A model generated the notes under the pieces. That model was not told the DNA's origin. It did not search any database and saw only the letters and a program-made list of their open reading frames with translations. Positions 32,489 to 38,035 of a stretch of DNA of 38,035 nucleotides are shown piece by piece; position 1 is the stretch's first letter; each line of letters opens with the position of its first letter. Made by a program: the position numbers and the translations under genes. Source of the DNA: an uncultured Eubacteriales bacterium (GTDB lineage: Bacteria; Bacillota; Clostridia; Oscillospirales; Oscillospiraceae); contig URBH01000016.1 in assembly GCA_900546075.1 (NCBI GenBank), positions 1-38,035 on the forward strand. The letters run 5' to 3'.

Positions 32489-32581
32489 ATGCGCCCCTCT
32501 TCCATTACGCCATTAGTTTACATAATCTTACACCATTCTATGCAAAAATGGAAGAGGTTTTTCAAAAAAATTTTTGGCTGC

Positions 32582-33403
32582 CTACTGTCCCAGCATTTCC
32601 ATCAGCTCCGGCAGAAGCGGCTCAAATTTGACGCCGTACCAATGGGCGGGGGCGTTCACCGTATTCTCAATGCATCGGCAGGTGAAATCCGCGGCGATTT
32701 TCGCCGCATCCAGCCGGTTTTTCCCCTGCATCAGCGCTCCCGTGAAAACGGCGGCGAAGATATCACCGGTTCCGTGGCAGCCCTTCCCTATCCGTTTGTG
32801 ACGGTATTCCTGCTGCACCGTTCCCTCCCGCAGAACGACGCCGATGCTGCCTTCCGCAAAATCAACGCCGGTGAGGACGGCGCAGGGATGATGCAGTCCG
32901 TCCAGCAGATGGTTAACATAATTTATGTCATTATTTTCCTGATATGGTAAACCGGACAGGATCGCCGCTTCCGTGACATTGGGCAGAATGACGTCCGCCC
33001 TCTCGGCCAGCGCGCCGATCGATCGGGCATACTCCTCGTCAAATCCGGAATACAGCTTTCCGTTATCCGCCATGGCCGGGTCAACAATGGCCACGCCGCC
33101 GGGAGCAAGCAGCCGGTTGATGATCTCCCCCGCCGCTTTCACCGCCGCCAGACTGCCAAGATAGCCCACAAGAATCGCGTCGAACGTAATGCCATTGTCC
33201 AGCCAATGGTGCCAGATATCCGTCAGCGCCCCGTCAAAATGCACCACGGCGGGCTTGCCGAAGCCGCCGGTATGGGTGGACAGCAGCGCGGTGGGCAGGA
33301 TACAGGCTTCCATGCCGCAGGCGGACAGAATCGGCAGCGCCACCGTAGCAGAACACTGTCCGACGCAGGAAATGTCCTGCATGGTCAGAACCCGGCGATA
33401 CAT
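32582..33403 (-). CDS. Pyridoxamine kinase
   Basis: 273-residue PdxK/PdxY-like kinase of the ribokinase superfamily, which makes pyridoxal phosphate precursors from vitamin B6 vitamers. The N-terminal VLTMQDISCVGQCSATVALP and LPTALLSTHTGGF match the pyridoxamine kinase group. The catalytic Asp motif appears as GKGCHGTGDIFAAVF, a variant of GTGD. The start at 33403 (MYRRVLTM) is preferred because GAGG lies 9 bp upstream and it aligns with homologues; an ATG at 33421 overlaps the preceding gene. Four bases separate it from the pfkB stop, so the two kinases form an operon. Confidence 0.9.
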   Translation of the reverse strand: MYRRVLTMQDISCVGQCSATVALPILSACGMEACILPTALLSTHTGGFGKPAVVHFDGALTDIWHHWLDNGITFDAILVGYLGSLAAVKAAGEIINRLLAPGGVAIVDPAMADNGKLYSGFDEEYARSIGALAERADVILPNVTEAAILSGLPYQENNDINYVNHLLDGLHHPCAVLTGVDFAEGSIGVVLREGTVQQEYRHKRIGKGCHGTGDIFAAVFTGALMQGKNRLDAAKIAADFTCRCIENTVNAPAHWYGVKFEPLLPELMEMLGQ

Positions 33404-33407
33404 TTCC

Positions 33408-34340
33408 TTAGTCCTCAACATCCATGTCCAGCCCCAGCTCTCTCGGCCGGAACCGGGGGCAGACGCTTTCGGAGGTCACGATCACGGACGCCGCCAGCAT
33501 GGCGCCGATCTCGCAGGCTTCCTTCAGTCCCTTGCCGTAGGTCAGACCGATGGCCGCACCCGCGCAGAAGGCATCCCCCGCGCCGGTGGTGTCCTTCACC
33601 TCCAGCTTTCTCGCGGGGCAGCAGCCGCTCTCCCCATGGAGATTGGCATACACCGCGCCGTCCGCGCCCATGGTCACGATCATGGCCGGAATGTGGGCAG
33701 CCTGCACCTTGGCAGAAATAATGGGGATCATTTCCGCCGGGGTCTTGCCGGAATAGTCGTCGGAAAACAGGATTCCCGCCTCCTGCTGGTTGCAGACAAA
33801 GCAGTCCGTGGACTGAAGAAAATCCCGTCTTTCCAAGGCGATGCTCATGTTCGCCACCACGGCGTAGACCGGCTTTCCGTACTTCTGCGCCAGCCGGAAG
33901 GTGCGCTTGACGATCTCCTTGTCCATGTCGATCTCAATGACGACGCTGTCCGCATTCCGAAAAATCTCGTCTCCGTCCTGCTCCAGGGTATGGGCGATGG
34001 GCAGCAGATCCGGCCGCTGGGAGATGGACGCGGCCACATCTCCGTCGTCGTTGAAGACCGCCAGCCAGGTTCCCATGCCGTTTCTGGTTTTGCGGATATA
34101 GTCGGTGTTCACCCTGTGGCTTTTCAGCTTGCGCACAACATCCGCGCCGGTTCCGCTGTCGTCCACAAGGCTGACAAAGGTGGGGCGCAGCTCGCAGTTC
34201 GCGATGTCCTCCGCCACGTTTCGCCCGACGCCGCCATGAATCTGCTCCACACGTCCCGCGTTCCGTCCGGTGGGGATAAACGCCGACGTGGGATACCCCT
34301 TGATATCCACAAATACCGCGCCGATGACAACCATTCCCAT
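33408..34340 (-). CDS. PfkB-family sugar/nucleoside kinase
   Basis: 310-residue kinase of the PfkB/ribokinase family. The N-terminal substrate lid region contains GGVGRNVAEDIANC, and the C-terminal signature DTTGAGDAFCAGAAIG carries the catalytic Asp. GGVGRN-AE together with this spacing recalls pseudouridine kinase or ribokinase-like enzymes, but the substrate cannot be set from sequence by eye. GGAGG lies 7 bp before the ATG at 34340. It is the first gene of the minus-strand unit with the pyridoxamine kinase, and is divergent from guaA. Confidence 0.88.
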   Translation of the reverse strand: MGMVVIGAVFVDIKGYPTSAFIPTGRNAGRVEQIHGGVGRNVAEDIANCELRPTFVSLVDDSGTGADVVRKLKSHRVNTDYIRKTRNGMGTWLAVFNDDGDVAASISQRPDLLPIAHTLEQDGDEIFRNADSVVIEIDMDKEIVKRTFRLAQKYGKPVYAVVANMSIALERRDFLQSTDCFVCNQQEAGILFSDDYSGKTPAEMIPIISAKVQAAHIPAMIVTMGADGAVYANLHGESGCCPARKLEVKDTTGAGDAFCAGAAIGLTYGKGLKEACEIGAMLAASVIVTSESVCPRFRPRELGLDMDVED

Positions 34341-34432
34341 AAAATGCCTCCATTTTTCTCCGGATTTTGCGTTTATTATACCATAGCATTTCCATTTTGC
34401 AACAAAGCGCCTTTTCTTTTTCCGGAAAAAGA

Positions 34433-34461
34433 TTGCAAAAGGTCATTTTATCCGGTATAAT
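34433..34461 (+). promoter_or_regulatory. Sigma-A promoter for guaA
   Basis: TTGCAA (34433-34438), a 17-bp spacer and a perfect TATAAT (34456-34461), 56 bp ahead of the guaA start. No guanine-riboswitch-like leader fits in the remaining space. Confidence 0.8.
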
Positions 34462-34517
34462 GAAGCCATAATCTACCCGGCCGCCGCGCCGGTAAGCAGA
34501 AAATGGAGGAAGCTGAA

Positions 34518-35498
34518 ATGTCAAGCAATGTACGTCCCGAATCCATGGAACGCATCACCACCCCCGTCCTCGCCAACGCCTTTATCGCCCGGCAGATCGA
34601 AGAAATTCGCGCGCAGGTGGGCAGCAGGAAGGTTCTTTTGGCGCTGTCCGGCGGCGTGGATTCCAGCGTGGTCGCCGCGCTGCTGATCAAGGCCATCGGC
34701 AAGCAGCTGGTCTGCGTCCACGTCAACCACGGTCTGCTGCGCAAGGGTGAGCCGGAGCAGGTCGTCAAGGTCTTCCGGGACGAAATGGACGCGAATCTCA
34801 TTTATGTGGACGCCGTCGATCGTTTCCTCGACAAGCTGGCGGGCGTCTCCGACCCCGAAACCAAGCGAAAGATCATCGGCAAGGAATTCATCGAGGTATT
34901 CAACGACGAAGCAAAGAAGCTGGAGGGCATTGATTTTCTGGCGCAGGGAACCATCTACCCCGACATTCTGGAATCCCATGGCGTCAAAGCTCACCACAAC
35001 GTAGGCGGTCTGCCCGAGGGCATGACCTTCGAACTGGTGGAGCCGGTCAAGCTGCTGTTCAAGGATGAAGTGCGCGTCGTAGGCGAGGCGCTGGGTCTGC
35101 CCCACAGCATGGTCTACCGTCAGCCCTTCCCCGGCCCCGGCCTGGGCGTGCGGTGTCTCGGCGCCATTACTCGCGACCGTCTGGAAGCCCTGCGGGAAGC
35201 CGACGCGATCCTGCGGGAAGAATTTGACAAGAATGGTCTGTCCGGCAAGGTCTGGCAGTATTTCATCGCCGTGCCGGACATGAAGAGCGTCGGTGTAAAG
35301 GACGGCAAACGCTATGAGGGCTGGCCTGCCATCATCCGCGCGGTCAACACCACCGACGCTATGACGGCCACCATCGAGGAGATCCCCTATCCCCTCCTCC
35401 ACCACATCACCGCCCGGATCACGCATGAGGTTGAGGGAATCAACCGCGTAGTGCTGGATCTGACCCCTAAGCCTACCGGGACGATTGAGTGGGAATAA
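34518..35498 (+). CDS. guaA: GMP synthase, ATP-pyrophosphatase half only
   Basis: 326 residues covering only the synthetase and dimerisation domains of GMP synthase, which turns XMP into GMP. The PP-loop is LALSGGVDSSVVAAL; other family motifs are CVHVNHGLLRKGE, HHNVGGLPEGM, RQPFPGPGLGVRC and the C-terminal LTPKPTGTIEWE. The N-terminal glutamine amidotransferase domain (about 190 residues in the usual 510-residue enzyme) is missing, and the promoter directly upstream leaves no room for it. Either a separate glutaminase subunit lies elsewhere or the enzyme uses free ammonia. GGAGG at 34505-34510 places the start at 34518; the ATG at 34503 overlaps that site. The 3' end borders a mobile element. 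Confidence 0.93.
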   Translation: MSSNVRPESMERITTPVLANAFIARQIEEIRAQVGSRKVLLALSGGVDSSVVAALLIKAIGKQLVCVHVNHGLLRKGEPEQVVKVFRDEMDANLIYVDAVDRFLDKLAGVSDPETKRKIIGKEFIEVFNDEAKKLEGIDFLAQGTIYPDILESHGVKAHHNVGGLPEGMTFELVEPVKLLFKDEVRVVGEALGLPHSMVYRQPFPGPGLGVRCLGAITRDRLEALREADAILREEFDKNGLSGKVWQYFIAVPDMKSVGVKDGKRYEGWPAIIRAVNTTDAMTATIEEIPYPLLHHITARITHEVEGINRVVLDLTPKPTGTIEWE

Positions 35499-35500
35499 AA
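35471..35500 (+). other. Probable attachment site at the 3' end of guaA
   Basis: The last codons of guaA (ACGATTGAGTGGGAATAA) are a known integration target for many genomic islands and conjugative elements. Immediately after the stop the sequence becomes AT-rich, and an integrase-excisionase-repressor module begins. The partner copy of the site would lie beyond the window, so the core cannot be defined here. Confidence 0.5.
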
Positions 35501-35663
35501 AATTTGTGATACTCCAAGAAAAAATAGCCTAGAGAAATCACAACATTTGGAAATCCTACATCTGATTTGATAGCAAAATGATAGCAGCTCTTCCGAACCA
35601 ATTGTTCATTCCTTTCAAAAGGGACAACTGGTTTGCAGGTTGCTTCCCAATCCTATAACGAGC

Positions 35664-35708
35664 AAAATGCTCTGCTGAGTTTTTGAAGCGAACTCAGCAG
35701 AGCATTTT
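35664..35708. terminator. Bidirectional terminator between guaA and the repressor
   Basis: Perfect 18-bp stem, 35664-35681 with 35691-35708, bounded by A4 and T6. It ends the minus-strand repressor gene and can also stop transcripts leaving guaA. The rest of the gap (35499-35663) shows nothing else that I can interpret. Confidence 0.88.
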
Positions 35709-35717
35709 TTGTTTGTC

Positions 35718-36245
35718 TTACAGAATGTCCTTGAATTTAGAAACCAGGTAATCACTGAGTTCCTGAGAGGGACCAACCTTTTTGAATTTCCCGGAGGTGT
35801 CGTATTTTGGGTAGTGGTAGCGCCAGCGGTCATATTCTTCCTGGGTGATTTCTTTGTTTTTCAGCTTCGTCATTTCGGTATTCCAGGCATCCAGCATTTC
35901 TTGAAGTTCTATACCGTCACTGCCGCCCTTTACAGGATTGACCCTTAGATGTACTTCCCCTTCGCTTTCGCAGACTTCCAGACCATAGCAGTCCTCCAGG
36001 GCGAAGAGCGTGTGCATCAGACCAATTTCAGAATCAATGTCCGGCACGTTCAATGCGTTGGGGGATACGTCCAGGGTGTTCGCCAAAGCAGCAGTTATAT
36101 CTGCTTTGGGAGACCGGGTTCCGTTTTCGTATTGGGCAAGACGTACATCAGCGGAGCGCTCCGGAAAGCCGATAGCCATTCCGAGATATTTCTGGGTCAT
36201 GCCCCGTAGTGTGCGAAAAAAGTGGATTCGTTCACCAATTGCCAT
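35718..36245 (-). CDS. Cro/CI-type (XRE) transcriptional regulator of the element
   Basis: 175 residues. An N-terminal helix-turn-helix (about 4-65: RIHFFRTLRGMTQKYLGMAI followed by RLAQYENGTRSPK) is of the Cro/CI class. The C-terminal part (about 70-175) is acidic and contains a KNKEITQEEYDRWRYHYPK segment; a similar tail is found in regulators of Firmicutes integrative elements. The start at 36245 has GGAG 9 bp upstream. It is transcribed away from the RNA-xis-int unit, with overlapping control sequences at 36278-36378, so it probably represses the element's excision genes and itself. Confidence 0.88.
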   Translation of the reverse strand: MAIGERIHFFRTLRGMTQKYLGMAIGFPERSADVRLAQYENGTRSPKADITAALANTLDVSPNALNVPDIDSEIGLMHTLFALEDCYGLEVCESEGEVHLRVNPVKGGSDGIELQEMLDAWNTEMTKLKNKEITQEEYDRWRYHYPKYDTSGKFKKVGPSQELSDYLVSKFKDIL

Positions 36246-36277
36246 AACAGCCATCTCCTGTGTTATATTGCATTTTA

Positions 36278-36306
36278 AGTATAACAGATATGTTTAGAAT
36301 AGTCAA
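36278..36306 (-). promoter_or_regulatory. Promoter for the XRE regulator
   Basis: Minus strand TTGACT (36306-36301), a 17-bp spacer and TATACT (36283-36278), 33 bp before the regulator start. Confidence 0.8.
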
Positions 36307-36307
36307 G

Positions 36308-36337
36308 AAAAACTTAAACATTACTGATTAAGTTTTT
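36308..36337. promoter_or_regulatory. Operator-like palindrome between divergent promoters
   Basis: AAAAACTTAA (36308-36317) and TTAAGTTTTT (36328-36337) form a perfect 10-bp inverted repeat with a 10-bp centre. A further ACTTAAAC copy lies inside the opposing promoter (36353-36360). The position next to both -35 boxes fits a repressor binding site for the XRE protein. Confidence 0.6.
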
Positions 36338-36349
36338 CGCTGCTAGCAC

Positions 36350-36378
36350 TTGACTTAAACAAAAATGTGTAGTATAGT
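36350..36378 (+). promoter_or_regulatory. Promoter for the structured RNA, xis and int
   Basis: TTGACT (36350-36355), a 17-bp spacer and TATAGT (36373-36378). Transcription would begin at about 36385, where the first hairpin of the structured RNA starts. Confidence 0.75.
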
Positions 36379-36384
36379 AATACT

Positions 36385-36775
36385 ATCCTAAACAGAAACG
36401 CTTAGGATTCGTGGCGGTGAGGGGGCAGCCAACCCCAAGTCCGACGTTAGTGTACCTTGACAATTGAACAACTCTCCAAATAACGAACTCTCTGCGATGG
36501 ATTCCGGTCCGAGCCACTTGAGGGATGTGCCATCCCAAAGACGCACCAGCCTCAGAAAACCGGGCGGTTCCCGGTTCGGCGATGACAGCGGAGAGGGGAT
36601 ACTCCCCACCAGCTACAGTCCGGGCGTGTTGGCAACCGTCGCAGGCAATAGGGTGAGAGGCTTCGTAAGTCAATCGGAGATTGAGAAATGAGCGCCGGAG
36701 TCACTACCGACGGTTTGGAGGGGCCCAAAAGTCTTACGAAGAAGCATGGGGGTAGTCTGTGCTTCCGAGGAAACA
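36385..36775 (+). ncRNA. Candidate large structured RNA upstream of excisionase
   Basis: About 390 nt without a convincing gene, packed with perfect stems: 7 bp (36385-36391 with 36402-36408), GGGG/CCCC (36421-36424 with 36433-36436), 6 bp (36522-36527 with 36531-36536), 7 bp (36558-36564 with 36570-36576), 5 bp (36595-36599 with 36603-36607), a long-range 9 bp CTTCGTAAG/CTTACGAAG (36661-36669 with 36733-36741) that encloses 6 bp (36670-36675 with 36679-36684) and 5 bp (36714-36718 with 36725-36729), and 6 bp (36741-36746 with 36760-36765). It is more GC-rich than the element around it. It begins at a predicted transcription start and ends just before xis. It could be a cis-acting leader or an independent RNA. 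I cannot match it to a known class by eye. Confidence 0.7.
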
Positions 36776-36814
36776 TCCACTACCAAATCTAAAATAGAAA
36801 GGAAAAATTTGCCT

Positions 36815-37012
36815 ATGGCAGGAGAAATCTTTATGCGCGTTGAGGAAGTTGCGGAGGAGCTTGGGGTATCTATTCCCTATGCCTACAAGCTCATTCGTAG
36901 CATGAACGAAGAACTGAAAGAGGCTGGCTGCATCACCATTGCGGGCCGGATTGATCGTAAGTTCTTCCACGAAAAATTCTATGGAACCAGAGAACAGAAA
37001 GGAGACAAGTAA
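36815..37012 (+). CDS. xis: Excisionase-like helix-turn-helix protein
   Basis: 65 residues from ATG 36815: a winged helix-turn-helix (MRVEEVAEELGVSIPYAYKL) with the basic end GRIDRKFFHEKFYGTRE, like the small excisionases found before integrases in Tn916-related and other Firmicutes elements. It would bend DNA at the attachment sites and favour excision. A second ATG at 36833 has the better spaced GGAG site (8 nt), so the protein may be 59 residues. Only 3 bp separate its stop from the integrase start. It lies in the transcript that begins with the structured RNA. Confidence 0.82.
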   Translation: MAGEIFMRVEEVAEELGVSIPYAYKLIRSMNEELKEAGCITIAGRIDRKFFHEKFYGTREQKGDK

Positions 37013-37930
37013 TCTATGGCAGTCTTTCGGGACAAAAAGAATGGTAGCTGGTATGTTCAGTTCCGGTTTACGGACTGGAAGGGCCAGCGCCAACAGAAAT
37101 TGAAGCGGGGCTTCTCCACAAAAAAGGAAGCCCAAAATTGGGAACGGGAGTTCCTGATGAAGAAACAGGCAGATGTGGATATGACTTTCGAGAGCTTTGT
37201 AGAGCTGTACGAAAAGAATATGAAGCCAAAGCTGAAGCTCAATACCTGGCTCAGTAAGGAACACATCATTCGGACAAAAATTCTGCCTTATTTCAAGAAT
37301 CGGAAACTGGCAGAAATCTCAGCACGGGATGTGATCGACTGGCAGAATGAAATCCGACAATTGAAGAAGTCCAACGGAGAGCCGTACTCAGCGGATTATC
37401 TGGAAAACATTCATACCCAGCTCAGCTGCTTGTTCAACCATGCAATCAAATACTACGGACTCCAAATCAATCCAGCGGCCCAAGCCGGGAGTATGGGGGA
37501 CGAAAATCCCAAGGAAATGCTTTTCTGGACGAAGGAGGAGTACATGAAATTCATTGATGTGATAATGGATAAACCTATGCTCTACTACGCTTTTGAAATC
37601 TTATACTGGTGTGGAATCCGCGAGGGAGAGCTTCTTGCGCTGACACCCTCGGATTTCGATTTTGAGAAAAAGACGCTGCGGATCAATAAATCCTATCAGC
37701 GCCTACAGGGCAAGGATGTGATTACCACACCAAAGACAAAGAAAAGCAATCGTGTGATTCAGATGCCGGACTTTCTATGTGAAGAAATCAAGGATTATCT
37801 GAGACAGCTCTATGGAGCTAGCCCTGATAGCCGAATTTTCCCTCTCAGCAAACACACGCTGAAAAGAGGAATGGAGTATGGCTGCAAGGAATCTGGTGTC
37901 AAGGTCATTCGGATTCACGACTTACGACAC

Positions 37931-38035
37931 CCGTATGTCAAGCACACGACAAAAATTTTTAGCTTGCGCTTGATGGATTCTCAAGCGCAGGCTTATCCTG
38001 ATGCTCGGCGAAAAACTCGCGGAGCTTGTCAGCTT
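37931..38035. mobile_element. Probable terminus of a second mobile element inserted in int
   Basis: The last 105 bp have no relation to the integrase. I recall the peptide this strand encodes (YVKHTTKIFSLRLMDSQAQA and onward) from many Firmicutes contigs attached to different preceding sequences, which is what an element end looks like; Tn1549-like conjugative transposons are one possibility. This is recollection, not a search. The exact edge is probably between 37929 and 37936. Confidence 0.5.
37959..38035 (-). CDS. C-terminal tail of a minus-strand gene (partial)
   Basis: Read on the minus strand from 38033, the frame gives ADKLREFFAEHQDKPALE then NPSSAS and a TAA stop at 37961-37959. It looks like the charged, helical end of a real protein rather than noise. 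It belongs to the DNA that interrupts the integrase and stops about 30 bp from the junction. The protein family cannot be named from 24 residues. Confidence 0.5.
   Translation of the reverse strand, partial: ADKLREFFAEHQDKPALENPSSAS

Larger units (their letters stand above)
37016..38035 (+). pseudogene. int: Tyrosine integrase, catalytic end replaced by foreign DNA
   Basis: An open frame of 340 codons runs to the window edge. It has an N-terminal arm-type DNA-binding domain (about 1-50, SWYVQFRFTDWKGQRQQK), a core-binding domain (about 55-150) and a catalytic domain (about 165 onward). Arg202 (CGIREGELLAL), the lysine hairpin (TPKTKKSNRVIQMP) and HDLRH with His301 and Arg304 are present. After His305 the expected next helix, the H/W residue and the nucleophilic Tyr with its C-terminal tail are absent. 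Instead the frame reads PYVKHTTKIFSLRL and on, which is not integrase-like. The gene is therefore interrupted at about 37930 by other DNA and should be inactive unless repaired. Confidence 0.82.

Noticed and set aside
36464..36691. 75-codon plus-strand ORF inside the structured RNA
   Set aside because: TTG start without Shine-Dalgarno, and the region is explained better by dense base pairing than by coding. Kept as RNA, although short coding inside it is not strictly excluded.
36385..36775. Group I or group II intron, or tmRNA
   Set aside because: I see no intron-encoded protein, no typical 5' GTGCG start or domain V hairpin, and no tRNA-like ends; the class remains open.

Overview
The window looks like a piece of the chromosome of a spore-forming, GC-rich gut Clostridium relative, most likely an Oscillospiraceae/Ruminococcaceae member. 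This rests on a T-box ahead of pheST, sporulation genes (spoVAD-spoVAE, spoIIR, a SpoVB-like flippase), Firmicutes-type AddAB, IreB, strong AGGAGG ribosome binding sites, and several MITE-like repeats of the kind common in these genomes. No rRNA gene or CRISPR array is visible. Names are assigned by recognising motifs by eye; no database was searched.

Layout. 1-3531: end of a T-box leader, pheS and pheT. 3589-5736: ireB, a hairpin-rich repeat, a small conserved protein of unknown function and a secreted SH3-NlpC/P60 cell-wall hydrolase. 5795-7422: a spore cluster with a sigma-G-like promoter (spoVAD, spoVAE, a tiny Asn-rich protein). 7464-15872, minus strand: ispE, spoIIR, addB, addA. 15943-20621: a DUF378 membrane protein, a multi-hairpin element, and a divergent pair made of a zinc-ribbon/Ig-like membrane protein and a Ser/Thr kinase-like receptor with a fibronectin-type ectodomain. 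A repeat sits in the kinase 5' leader. 20639-25218: a repeat, a zinc-dependent phospholipase C-like protein, a VanZ-like protein, a tandem-OB SSB-like protein, nth and a SpoVB-like flippase. 25224-29250, minus strand: pepD, a PHP phosphoesterase, secG, prfB and tRNA-Arg(CCU). 29363-30944: a tiny ORF and a cation/proton antiporter. 31019-34340, minus strand: a pfkB sugar kinase, pyridoxamine kinase and a membrane-anchored polysaccharide deacetylase. 34433-35498: a guaA that encodes only the synthetase half.

From the 3' end of guaA onward the DNA changes character. It is more AT-rich and carries an integrative-element module: a Cro/CI-type repressor on the minus strand, a divergent promoter region with an operator-like palindrome, about 390 nt of strongly folded non-coding RNA, an excisionase and a tyrosine integrase. 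The integrase reads normally up to the HxxR catalytic motif (His301-Arg304) and then continues in frame into unrelated DNA that runs to the window end. That DNA carries on its minus strand the tail of another gene. This suggests that a second mobile element inserted into the integrase of the first.

The most interesting items are the structured RNA between repressor and excisionase, the nested element junction, a sigma-F-like promoter that overlaps the ispE terminator so that spoIIR mRNA would escape the hairpin, and the kinase-FN3 receptor with its divergent partner and repeat-derived leader.
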